Of a stretch of 50,716 nucleotides of DNA, positions 23,422-30,679 are shown one piece after another. The stretch is from an uncultured Elusimicrobia bacterium (lineage in GTDB: Bacteria; Elusimicrobiota; Endomicrobiia; Endomicrobiales; Endomicrobiaceae). The notes below the pieces were generated by a model. That model worked only from the letters and a program-made list of their open reading frames with translations, was not told the origin of the DNA and made no database searches. The stretch's first letter is position 1. Each line of letters opens with the position of its first letter. Made by a program: the position numbers and the translations under genes. The stretch is from assembly GCA_937916125.1 (NCBI GenBank), contig CALGGE010000032.1, positions 1 to 50,716 of the forward strand. The letters run 5' to 3'.

Positions 23422-23772
23422 ATGCAGGCAAAAAGTGATTTGTATATAAAAGTTCTTAAAGTCCTAAGGGAAAAGAAAATGACTCAAATGGAGCTTGCAA
23501 AAAAAATGAATATAAAGCAGGCATCTTTAAGTAAAATTCTGTCAGGAAAAAACTCCTCAAGAATAGGAACAATTCAAAGAATTGCAGATGCACTAAGTGT
23601 TTCAATAAATTATTTTATTGAAGACGGAAGTTATGACAATAATGAAAGGCATAGTGATATAAATATAAATTCAAGAATTGATTTGCTTGAAGAAAAAAAC
23701 AAAACTCTTGAAGAAAAAATAAAGAGATTTGAAACCGAGCTTGAATTGTTAAAAGTAAAAATCTCCAAATAA
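23422..23772 (+). CDS. XRE-family HTH regulator with C-terminal coiled coil (cassette B)
   Basis: The 116-residue protein has an XRE helix-turn-helix at about residues 17-70 (MTQMELAKKMNIKQASLSKIL, then GTIQRIADALSVSINYFIED). A Lys/Glu/Leu coiled coil from about residue 90 (LLEEKNKTLEEKIKRFETEL) follows, the same plan as the regulator at 9518-9844. The ATG follows GGAG. It reads away from pilin B and is closed by its own terminator. Direct repeats in its leader are the likely operator. Control of the pilin or of element B is inferred only from the repeated arrangement. Confidence 0.88.
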   Translation: MQAKSDLYIKVLKVLREKKMTQMELAKKMNIKQASLSKILSGKNSSRIGTIQRIADALSVSINYFIEDGSYDNNERHSDININSRIDLLEEKNKTLEEKIKRFETELELLKVKISK

Positions 23773-23802
23773 AAACACATAAAATTTTTAAAACGGTAAA
23801 TG

Positions 23803-23827
23803 CAGAGAAAAATTCTCTGTATTTTTT
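23803..23827 (+). terminator. Rho-independent terminator after XRE B
   Basis: CAGAGAA pairs with TTCTCTG over a three-base loop, followed by TATTTTTT. Confidence 0.75.
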
Positions 23828-23883
23828 CTTTGCTTTTTATTTGAGATTATTATAAAATACGGTGTAATAAAAGGAGGTTTTTT

Positions 23884-24393
23884 ATGAATACTTTATCTTT
23901 TACAAAGTTTCAGTACGGAATGTACATTATTACATCCGCATTTAACGGGAAAATCGGCGGACAGATAGCAAATACCGTTTTTCAGATAACATCAAATCCG
24001 TCAACTATAGCAATAAGTATTTCCAAGCAAAATAATACGCATGCACTTCTTTCCGACAGTAAAAAAGCCGTTATATCCGTAGTAACGGAAGAAGCTCCTT
24101 TTGAATTTATAGGAAAATTCGGGTTTAGAAGTTCAAGAGATTTTGATAAGTTTACAGGTGTTGAATATAAACAAAATAACGACGGTGTACCGATAGTAAC
24201 ACAGTATTCTAATGCTTATTTTGAAACTGAAATTGTTTCACAATTTGAAACCGAAACGCATACGCTTTTTATGTGTAAAGTAATTGACTGTGAAGTATTG
24301 AATGACAAACCGACAATGACTTACGACTATTATCATAAAGTAAAAAAAGGCCTTACACCGAAAAACGCCCCAACCTATAATGCGAAAAATTAG
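23884..24393 (+). CDS. flavin reductase-like domain protein
   Basis: The 169-residue protein has the FMN-binding split-barrel of flavin reductase-like proteins: FQYGMYIITSAFNGKIGGQIANTV-type N terminus, then NPSTIAISISKQNNTHALLSDSKKAVISVV. The end DYYHKVKKGLTPKNAPTY is characteristic of the branch linked to rubredoxin-containing NADPH:flavin oxidoreductases of anaerobes. No rubredoxin domain is fused here. An AAGGAGG site precedes the ATG. It is in line with rsmD 33 bases later, possibly one unit. The physiological electron partner is unknown. Confidence 0.83.
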   Translation: MNTLSFTKFQYGMYIITSAFNGKIGGQIANTVFQITSNPSTIAISISKQNNTHALLSDSKKAVISVVTEEAPFEFIGKFGFRSSRDFDKFTGVEYKQNNDGVPIVTQYSNAYFETEIVSQFETETHTLFMCKVIDCEVLNDKPTMTYDYYHKVKKGLTPKNAPTYNAKN

Positions 24394-24426
24394 CAACAAC
24401 GGACGCATAGGGGCATAGGAACAAAA

Positions 24427-24990
24427 ATGTTAAAAATAATCGGCGGTATTCACAGAGGACGTCAACTGAAAACTCTTCCCAAAGACGATTTTTCCATAAG
24501 ACCGATGCTCGGTATGATGAAAAAGTCCGTTTTTGATATTATAACGCCCGTACTTCAGAACAGCTTGTTTTTAGATCTTTATGCCGGTGTCGGTTCCGTC
24601 GGTATAGAGGCACTTTCCAGAGGAGCAAAAAGGGTAATCTTTGCGGAAATCAGCGATAAGTCTATCGCACTTGTAAAATATAATCTTAAAATGCTTAACC
24701 TTGAAGATAAGGCCGATATTATAAAATGTGACGTAATAAAAGGCTTTCCCAAATTTCAAAATAAATATGATATAATATTTTTGGGCCCGCCGTATAAAGA
24801 CGGCGATAAGAAAGCTTTGGCACTTACGTATCCGACATTAAAAAATATCGTTTTGTTTTCAATGCTTAAAGAAAACGGAATAGTAATTTCCCAAAGACAT
24901 AAAAACGAACCCGTCGGGGATGTTCCCGGGCTTATAAATTACAGAACCGAAAAATACGGTGATACAACGGTAGCTTTTTACAGGATGTAA
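24427..24990 (+). CDS. rsmD: 16S rRNA (guanine-N2)-methyltransferase RsmD-like
   Basis: RsmD methylates G966 of 16S rRNA using S-adenosylmethionine. The 187-residue protein has MLKIIGGIHRGRQLKTL at the start, the RP...KKSVFDII region, the SAM-binding DLYAGVGSVGIEALSRGA and the acidic FAEIS. The catalytic motif IV reads IIFLGPPYKDG: Gly120 replaces the Asp (or Asn) that normally begins the PPY tetrad. Length and the rest are standard. The substitution could be lineage-specific or reduce activity. It is followed seven bases later by a nuclease gene. Confidence 0.88.
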   Translation: MLKIIGGIHRGRQLKTLPKDDFSIRPMLGMMKKSVFDIITPVLQNSLFLDLYAGVGSVGIEALSRGAKRVIFAEISDKSIALVKYNLKMLNLEDKADIIKCDVIKGFPKFQNKYDIIFLGPPYKDGDKKALALTYPTLKNIVLFSMLKENGIVISQRHKNEPVGDVPGLINYRTEKYGDTTVAFYRM

Positions 24991-24997
24991 TATAATT

Positions 24998-25771
24998 ATG
25001 AAAGACACAAGTTTTAAAATAAGTTATTCAAGAATTAATTCTTATTTGTTCTGTCCGAATAAATATAAAATAATTTATGTGGATTGCAAATATATTCCTC
25101 TTAACGGAGATATGGCGTTCGGGAATTCAATACATAAAACTCTTGATTACTTCTATAAGCACGGAGTTTATACTTACGATGCTTTGCTTGACAGTTTAAA
25201 TGTATCTTGGGAAAGCGGCGGTTTTGACACTGCACAGGATGTATATGTTTATTACCTGAGAGCGTTGGAAGTTTTGAAAAATTTTTGGGAAACATTCGGT
25301 AAATACGTTCCGAAAAAAATTTCTACGGAACATAATTTTAAGGCGGAAATAGGTAAATATCCTTTTGTCGGAATTATTGACAGAATTGACGAATATGAAG
25401 ACGGCACAAGAGAACTTGTTGATTATAAAACGCATAAAGTTATATGGACACAGGAAAAAGTAGATAACGATTTACAGCTGAGCTTATACTGTTATGCGTG
25501 CAAAATAGCTTTAGGTTTTATTCCGGACAGAATAGCAATTTATTTTTTGTCGCATAATAAAAAAATATATACCGTAAGAACGGAAGAACAAATAAAAAAA
25601 GCAATTGAACTCTGTGTGGAAATTGCTGATAAAATAAATAATAACGATTTTACCCCGAATATCAAAAATTGCCAAATGTGCGATTTTAAGTTTACCTGCC
25701 GTTACAGTGCATTGAAAACAAAAAACGATGAAGAATTTAAAGTGACAATTGCGGATTTTTTAAAGGAATAA
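24998..25771 (+). CDS. RecB/Cas4-like PD-(D/E)XK nuclease with Fe-S cysteines
   Basis: The 257-residue protein belongs to the PD-(D/E)XK superfamily (PDDEXK_1 type). It shows SYSRINSYLFCPNKYKI at the N terminus, GNSIHKTLDYFYKHG (His of motif I), FVGIIDRIDEY (Asp) and ELVDYKTHK (Asp-x-Lys), then LQLSLYCYA (QxxxY). Cys19 and a C-terminal C-x2-C-x5-C (NCQMCDFKFTC) form the four-cysteine set that holds a 4Fe-4S cluster in AddB, Cas4 and related nucleases. No helicase or cas gene is nearby. It sits seven bases after rsmD and two before an ftsB-like gene, so it is a stand-alone member probably in DNA repair. Confidence 0.83.
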   Translation: MKDTSFKISYSRINSYLFCPNKYKIIYVDCKYIPLNGDMAFGNSIHKTLDYFYKHGVYTYDALLDSLNVSWESGGFDTAQDVYVYYLRALEVLKNFWETFGKYVPKKISTEHNFKAEIGKYPFVGIIDRIDEYEDGTRELVDYKTHKVIWTQEKVDNDLQLSLYCYACKIALGFIPDRIAIYFLSHNKKIYTVRTEEQIKKAIELCVEIADKINNNDFTPNIKNCQMCDFKFTCRYSALKTKNDEEFKVTIADFLKE

Positions 25772-25773
25772 AA

Positions 25774-26085
25774 ATGAAAAAATTTTTTGTTGTTTTCTCG
25801 AAATTAATTAAATATTTTATCTTTTTCGGATTGATAGCCTATGTGTTGTTTAACCCTACGGCGAGAAAATTGTTTTTAGGATATGTTCAAATACACTCCC
25901 TTAAAACCGATATAAAAGAAGCCGAAGAAATAAATTTGGAATATAAGAAAAGATTGTATTATTTGGAAACAAAACCCGAGTATATGGATAGAATCGTAAA
26001 AGAAGAACTTGAAGTTCTTGCCGACGATGAAATTGAATATCGGTTTAAAAAAGAAAAAGATAATTCGGCAATTGACAATCAGTAA
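25774..26085 (+). CDS. FtsB/DivIC-like septum formation initiator
   Basis: The 103-residue product has a short cytoplasmic start, one transmembrane helix (YFIFFGLIAYVLFNP) and a coiled coil (IHSLKTDIKEAEEINLEYKKRLYYLET). It ends in KPEYMDRIVKEELEVLADDEIEY, the pattern of FtsB/DivIC proteins that join FtsL and FtsQ in the divisome. The ATG is only two bases after the nuclease stop, with AAGGA inside that gene's end. It ends 28 bases before the next gene. The name is based on size, topology and the E-LG/VLADDE-like end, not on strong sequence identity. Confidence 0.72.
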   Translation: MKKFFVVFSKLIKYFIFFGLIAYVLFNPTARKLFLGYVQIHSLKTDIKEAEEINLEYKKRLYYLETKPEYMDRIVKEELEVLADDEIEYRFKKEKDNSAIDNQ

Positions 26086-26113
26086 ATTGCGTATTTTTGT
26101 TACCGGAAAAATT

Positions 26114-26959
26114 ATGAAGAAAATATTATTCGTAATAAGTTTGTTATTATTTGCAACAAATATTGCTTTGGCTGTTCCGATATCGGTAAAAAAGTTGAAA
26201 GTTGTTACAACTTCTCCCTATGCGGCAAGTATCGTAAGAGATATATGCGGAAATAAAATAGTTACAAAAAATATATTTTTTAATTCTTCTCCGTCGCAAG
26301 TTTTGTTGCCGTGGTATCAGGAAAGTTATGAAGTTGATGCCAAAACGGTAAAAGATATTTCCAAGAGTAATGTTGTTTTGTACCATTCGTGGCAACCTTG
26401 GATAAAAAATTTAAAGTACAGAATAAGTAAATTCGGTATTGTGTATCACGAACTTAGAATAAACGGAAACCTTATGGTACCGGAAACAAATTTACAGTTG
26501 GCAAAAGAAATAACAAGTTTGTTTTCCATTTGGAACGGAGATAATAAAGATTTTTATGAAAAAAATTTTTCGGATTACAACAAAAAAGTAAATACGATAG
26601 TTGAAGAAATTAAAGAAAATATTGAAAAATTTAAAGGTACTAAAGTTGTTTGCAGTAAAAATATTACTCCGTTTATGAAACGCTTGGGCTTTGATATAAT
26701 TGCCGAATATAAAGAGGCCGAATATATTACGACCGAAGAAATGCAGATATTAAAGAAAAAAATAAAAGAGAACAAAGTTAAGTATATTGCGGATAGTTTG
26801 CAGGCAGGAACCGATATCGGCAGAGCTTTATCGGAAGAATTGAAAATGAAACATATCGTTATCAGCAGTATTCCTCTTGCAAACTCATACGTTAAAACTT
26901 TGGAGAAAAATTGCGAAACGATTTTTTCTCAATTGGCTGACGACACTGACGGTAATTAA
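26114..26959 (+). CDS. ZnuA-like periplasmic metal-binding protein, divergent
   Basis: A signal peptide (ILFVISLLLFATNIALA) and the two-lobed cluster A-I solute-binding layout are visible: LKVVTTSPYAASIVRDICGNK, then VLYHSWQPWIKNLKYR at the place of the usual nGaglEpWl, a long helix (KKVNTIVEEIKENIEKFKGTK), and ITTEEMQILKKKIKENKVKYI before SLQAGTDIGRALSEEL. The His residues expected in the metal site (in the first strand and before the second lobe, where VVCSKNITPFMKRLG stands) are missing. Only the His in LYHSW is obvious. No permease or ATPase gene adjoins. It may bind another ligand or be a degenerate homologue. ATG at 26114 is chosen for the signal peptide. Confidence 0.7.
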   Translation: MKKILFVISLLLFATNIALAVPISVKKLKVVTTSPYAASIVRDICGNKIVTKNIFFNSSPSQVLLPWYQESYEVDAKTVKDISKSNVVLYHSWQPWIKNLKYRISKFGIVYHELRINGNLMVPETNLQLAKEITSLFSIWNGDNKDFYEKNFSDYNKKVNTIVEEIKENIEKFKGTKVVCSKNITPFMKRLGFDIIAEYKEAEYITTEEMQILKKKIKENKVKYIADSLQAGTDIGRALSEELKMKHIVISSIPLANSYVKTLEKNCETIFSQLADDTDGN

Positions 26960-26989
26960 TATTTGTGCTGTGATATTATCTTACATTAT

Positions 26990-27018
26990 TTGCATTTTTT
27001 AAATAAAAAATATATAAT
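26990..27018 (+). promoter_or_regulatory. promoter of the nfn-like operon
   Basis: TTGCAT, a 17-base spacer and TATAAT give a good sigma-70-type promoter. Predicted start is near 27025, about 35 bases before the ATG. Confidence 0.65.
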
Positions 27019-27059
27019 AACGAAAATTTTGCTGTAAAATTTTATTGACAGAGAAAAAA

Positions 27060-27911
27060 ATGTTTAAAATTGTAAAAAAAGAAGTGTTATCTTCAGTAAT
27101 TAAGAGCTTTGAAATTGAAGCTCCCGACATTGCAAAAAATGTCAAAGCAGGACAATTTATAGTTCTCCGTCTTAACGAGAAAGGAGAAAGATTCCCTCTT
27201 ACCGTTGCAGGCAAAAATATAGAAAAAGGAACTATAAAAATTATTTTCCAGGAAGCGGGTAAATCCACTACGCAGCTGGGCACGCTGAACGAAGGCGACA
27301 GTATCAGAGATATCGTCGGTCCTTTGGGACAGCCTACCGAAATTAAAAAGTTCGGAACGGTAGTTGCCATGGCAGGCGGTGTGGGAACGGCGGAACTTCT
27401 TCCCGTTATCAGTGATTTACTTAAAGCAGGTAACAAAGTTATTACTATCGTCGGTGCAAGAAATAAATCTCTTTTGTTGTTGCAGGACGAGCTGAAAGCC
27501 AACTCTACGGAACTTTTAACGGCTACCGACGACGGTTCTTTCGGTATAAAAGGTTTTGTAACCAATGTTTTGGCGGATGTTATAAAAAGAGAAAAGGTTG
27601 ATATAGTTTATGCCATAGGGCCTGTTCCGATGATGAAAGCCGTATCAAATATGACAAGAGAATACAATTTGAAAACACTTGTGTCGCTTAACCCGATAAT
27701 GGTTGACGGAACGGGAATGTGCGGTGCTTGCAGAGTAAGTGTTGACAAAAAAATAAGGTTCGCCTGTGTTGACGGTCCGGAATTTGACGGGCATTTGGTT
27801 GACTGGGATGAGCTTATAAACAGATTAAGGGCTTTTAAAGAAAACGAAAAATTGGCGTTGGAAAAATATAAAGATATTCTTAATATGGAGTGCAAATGTC
27901 ACAAAGAATAA
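27060..27911 (+). CDS. ferredoxin-NADP+ reductase-type subunit (NfnA/SudB-like)
   Basis: This is the small, FAD- and 2Fe-2S-containing subunit of an NfnAB/SudAB-type flavoprotein, which bifurcates electrons between NADH, ferredoxin and NADPH or reduces polysulfide. It has the FNR-like FAD region (GQFIVLRLNEKGERFPLTVA), the NAD-binding GGVGTAELLPV, YAIGPVPMMKAV, and four cysteines of the 2Fe-2S site in DGTGMCGACRVSVDKKIRFACVDGPEFDGH. ATG at 27060 is used; a TTG at 27045 is also open. It overlaps the next gene by 16 bases, fitting a stoichiometric complex. Confidence 0.88.
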   Translation: MFKIVKKEVLSSVIKSFEIEAPDIAKNVKAGQFIVLRLNEKGERFPLTVAGKNIEKGTIKIIFQEAGKSTTQLGTLNEGDSIRDIVGPLGQPTEIKKFGTVVAMAGGVGTAELLPVISDLLKAGNKVITIVGARNKSLLLLQDELKANSTELLTATDDGSFGIKGFVTNVLADVIKREKVDIVYAIGPVPMMKAVSNMTREYNLKTLVSLNPIMVDGTGMCGACRVSVDKKIRFACVDGPEFDGHLVDWDELINRLRAFKENEKLALEKYKDILNMECKCHKE

Positions 27912-29275
27912 AAATGGCTGAAAGAGAGCCTAATATAAGAAACAAAGATTTTGAGGAAGTAAATTTAGGTTATTCCGACGAGCAGGCTTTGTCGGAAGCA
28001 AAAAGATGTTTGAATTGTAAGAAGCCTATGTGCGTAACGGGCTGTCCCGTTGAAGTGCCTATTCCGGCATTTATTCACGAGCTGGCAAACAATAATCCGG
28101 CGGAAGCGATAAAAATTATCAAGACAAAAAGTAATCTTCCCGCAGTTTGCGGAAGAGTATGTCCTCAGGAAAAACAGTGTGAAAGTAAATGTATTTTAGG
28201 AATAAAACAAGAGCCTGTAGCTATAGGTAATCTTGAAAGATATGCAGCAGATTGGGCAGCAAAAAATGCCAAAGAGGATAATTTTGATATAAAACCTAAC
28301 GGTATAAAAGTGGCTGTTATCGGTTCCGGTCCCGCAGGTTTAACATGTGCGGGAGACCTTGCAAAGATGGGCTATGATGTTACAATATTTGAATCTCTGC
28401 ACGATTCCGGCGGAGTTTTAAGATACGGTATCCCGGAGTTTAGGCTTCCGGTAGCGGTGCTTGATAAAGAAGTTGACTCTTTAAAAAAACTCGGAATAAA
28501 ATTCGTTTTTAATTATTTAATAGGAAGAACAAAAACGGTTGAAGATTTATTGGCAGAGGGCTTTAAGGCTATATTTGTGGGAACGGGTGCAGGACTGCCG
28601 ACATTCCCCGGAGTAGAAGGTGAAAACCTTAACAATATTTACTCCGCTAACGAATTTTTGGTGAGAATAAATTTGATGAACGCATTTCAGTTTCCGGAAT
28701 ACGACACTCCCGTTCATAAAGGTAAAAATGTGGTAGTTATCGGCGGCGGAAATACAGCGATGGATTCTGTCAGAACAGCAAAGAGAATCGGTGCGGAATC
28801 TGTAAAACTTCTTTACAGAAGAACACAGAACGAAATGCCGGCAAGACTTGAAGAAAGGAAACATGCTCTTGAAGAAGGCATAGAATTTATTGAGCTTACC
28901 GCCCCGAAAAAATTTATTGCCGACGAAAAAGGTTTTGTTAAAGCAGTAGAATGTGTTAAAATGCAACTTACCGAACCTGATGCTTCCGGCAGAAGAAAAC
29001 CTGTTGAAATTGAAGGTTCCAACTTTATAATAGAAACTGATTTGGTGGTTTTGGCTTTGGGGTTAAACCCTAATCCTATTCTTCCGTCCTTAACAAAAGG
29101 GCTTCAGACCGATAAAAAAGGACATCTCATTGTTGATGAAAACTTTATGACAACAAGGGAAGGCATTTTTGCCGGTGGCGATATTGCCGGCGGAAGCACT
29201 GTTATTCAGGCAATGGGAATGGGCAAGCAAGCTGCTAAGCATATAGATGTTTATGTTAAAGGGTTGCATTTATAG
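27896..29275 (+). CDS. glutamate synthase small-subunit-like flavoprotein (GltA/NfnB/SudA-like)
   Basis: This is the larger partner of the preceding gene. At 459 residues it has the N-terminal cysteine block for two 4Fe-4S clusters (ALSEAKRCLNCKKPMCVTGCPVEVPIP and CGRVCPQEKQCESKC). An FAD site GSGPAGLTCAGDLAKMGYDV, a second nucleotide site VIGGGNTAMDSVRTAKRIGA, and GIFAGGDIAGGSTVIQAMGMGKQAA near the end follow. Paired with an FNR-type gene and with no large glutamate synthase subunit nearby, an NfnB/SudA role is more likely than true glutamate synthase. The ATG follows GGAG in the end of the first gene. A large palindrome begins directly after the stop. Confidence 0.88.
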   Translation: MSQRIKMAEREPNIRNKDFEEVNLGYSDEQALSEAKRCLNCKKPMCVTGCPVEVPIPAFIHELANNNPAEAIKIIKTKSNLPAVCGRVCPQEKQCESKCILGIKQEPVAIGNLERYAADWAAKNAKEDNFDIKPNGIKVAVIGSGPAGLTCAGDLAKMGYDVTIFESLHDSGGVLRYGIPEFRLPVAVLDKEVDSLKKLGIKFVFNYLIGRTKTVEDLLAEGFKAIFVGTGAGLPTFPGVEGENLNNIYSANEFLVRINLMNAFQFPEYDTPVHKGKNVVVIGGGNTAMDSVRTAKRIGAESVKLLYRRTQNEMPARLEERKHALEEGIEFIELTAPKKFIADEKGFVKAVECVKMQLTEPDASGRRKPVEIEGSNFIIETDLVVLALGLNPNPILPSLTKGLQTDKKGHLIVDENFMTTREGIFAGGDIAGGSTVIQAMGMGKQAAKHIDVYVKGLHL

Positions 29276-29276
29276 C

Positions 29277-29393
29277 GAAAAAACAGCAAATTTTGGACTA
29301 CAATATTGAAACTCGCAAACTTATGTACCGTTACACTTACGTACACCGCGTTTGCGAGTTTCTTCATTTCGTCTCAAACTTTGCCGTTTTTTC
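29277..29393. repeat. 117-bp imperfect palindromic element with a conserved outer arm
   Basis: The left arm (29277-29320) and the reverse complement of the right arm (29350-29393) match at 33 of 44 positions. The outer eight bases match fully, as do the inner 13 (GAAACTCGCAAAC/GTTTGCGAGTTTC), around a 29-base loop. It begins two bases after a stop codon and ends in TTTTTTC, so it may terminate transcription. A 33-base copy of the left side recurs at 50629-50661, where the inner stem differs. This looks like a small non-coding mobile or REP-class element. Confidence 0.75.
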
Positions 29394-29439
29394 TGTATCC
29401 TTACATTCGTTGGTAAATTTTCTTTTTGCCGTCGTTGTT

Positions 29440-29660
29440 GTTGCTGTTTGTCGTTAAACTATTCAACTATTCAACTCTTCAACCGTCGTTCTTTCTGTCA
29501 TTCCCGAGAGTTTCTGTCGGGAATCCCGCCGTTGCCGTTCGCCGTTCATTGTACATTGTACATCATACATTGTACATTGCTGTTGTTGGTCGTTGCCGTT
29601 GAAACTTTTCAACTCTTCAACTGTTCAACTTTTCAACCAAATTCTCTTTGCCAATTTTTC
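29440..29660 (+). repeat. composite repeat island 6 with REP-like hairpin
   Basis: GTCGTTGTTGTTG units, TTCAACTN octamers, the ATTCCCGA...TCGGGAATC hairpin (29500-29525), TACATTN heptamers (about 29546-29579), GTTG units, octamers again and a decayed AAATT...CAATTT hairpin fill most of the 438-base gap between nfnB-like and thiD2. Confidence 0.85.
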
Positions 29661-29676
29661 CGTTGCTTAATTTTTC

Positions 29677-29705
29677 TATACAAAATATTTTATTTTTTGT
29701 ACAAT
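29677..29705 (+). promoter_or_regulatory. promoter of the thiD2-def-fmt run, leaderless arrangement
   Basis: TATACA, a 17-base spacer and TACAAT are followed by eight bases and then the ATG at 29714. There is no ribosome site in between. Confidence 0.5.
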
Positions 29706-29713
29706 AAAAAATT

Positions 29714-30115
29714 ATGGAAGAAAATTATATCAGAATATTAGATACCAATTTGAACAGATGTAAAGAAGGCTTGCGGGTTGTAGAAGATACTTGCAGATTT
29801 GTTTTTTGCGACGATAAATTATATAAAGAAATAAGAGAAGTCAGACATCTTGCTTCAAAATATTTGGCAGATAAATATGACGAACTTTTAAAAGCTCGCG
29901 ACAGCGTTTCCGATTCCGGAAGACAAGCAAATGAAAAAAACAGAGAAAGTTTGAAAAATATTGTGATTGCCAATTTTAAAAGAGCCGAAGAATCTTTAAG
30001 GGTTTTGGAAGAATATTCAAAAATTTTTGATTTCGATATTGCATTAAAATATAAAGAACTGAGATATCGTGTTTATGAGATTGAAAAGCAGGTTGTTTTG
30101 GAACAAAAATGCTAA
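29714..30115 (+). CDS. ThiD2-domain protein
   Basis: ThiD2 (PF17792) is a helical domain found alone or fused in front of ThiE and associated with thiamine-phosphate synthesis. The 133-residue protein shows the family pattern throughout: YIRILDTNLNRCKEGLRVVEDTCRF, VRHLASKYL, LLKARDSVSDSGR, and NFKRAEESLRVLEEYSKIFD. Here it is free-standing, with no ThiE or other thi gene nearby. The start is probably leaderless. It is followed by def after 33 bases. Confidence 0.8.
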   Translation: MEENYIRILDTNLNRCKEGLRVVEDTCRFVFCDDKLYKEIREVRHLASKYLADKYDELLKARDSVSDSGRQANEKNRESLKNIVIANFKRAEESLRVLEEYSKIFDFDIALKYKELRYRVYEIEKQVVLEQKC

Positions 30116-30148
30116 AATTTTGTTTTACAAATTTTAAAAGGAGTTTAA

Positions 30149-30658
30149 ATGGCAATTTTAAAAATAGTTAAATACGGTGATCCTATATTGAGAAAAAAAA
30201 CTCAGCCCGTATCGGAAATAAATGACGATGTTAGAACTCTCGCAGAGGATATGTTGGAAACAATGTATTCGGCTCGCGGAGTAGGACTGGCTGCACCTCA
30301 AATAGGACTGTCTCTGCAAATTTGTGTCATAGATGTTCTTCCCGAGGGGAAAAACAGACCTTTTGTTTTTATAAACCCTAAAATAATTTCCGGCGAAAAT
30401 AAAATAGAGCAGGAAGAAGGATGTCTTTCTTTTCCGAAGATTTACGAAAAAGTAAAAAGATTTGAAAAAGTGCAGGTGGAATATACTGACCTTAAAGGAA
30501 ATGTTAATACCGTTGAAGCCGAAGGCTTCTTTGCGAAAGCCTGCCAGCACGAAATAGACCACCTGAACGGGAAAGTTTTTATAGATTATCTTCCCGATTG
30601 GAAGAGAAAACTTGTTGAAAAAGAAATAAAGAGAAGAAAGAAAAATAAAAATTGGTAA
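30149..30658 (+). CDS. def: peptide deformylase
   Basis: Deformylase removes the formyl group from nascent proteins. All three motifs are present: GVGLAAPQIG (motif 1), EEGCLSFP (motif 2, metal-binding Cys) and QHEIDHLNGKVFID (motif 3, two His and the catalytic Glu). The 169 residues end in a Lys/Arg-rich tail. The ATG follows AAGGAG. It precedes fmt by 21 bases, the standard def-fmt pair coupling formylation and deformylation. Confidence 0.95.
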   Translation: MAILKIVKYGDPILRKKTQPVSEINDDVRTLAEDMLETMYSARGVGLAAPQIGLSLQICVIDVLPEGKNRPFVFINPKIISGENKIEQEEGCLSFPKIYEKVKRFEKVQVEYTDLKGNVNTVEAEGFFAKACQHEIDHLNGKVFIDYLPDWKRKLVEKEIKRRKKNKNW

Positions 30659-30679
30659 AAATCTCAAAGGAAAATTGTT

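Noticed and set aside
27896..29275. True NADPH-glutamate synthase small subunit
   Set aside because: No gltB-type large subunit is nearby, and the overlapping FNR-type partner fits NfnAB/SudAB instead.
29352..29741. Open frame of 129 codons through island 6
   Set aside because: It is a translation of tandem repeats and a REP hairpin, with only low-complexity peptides such as repeated VHCTLYI.
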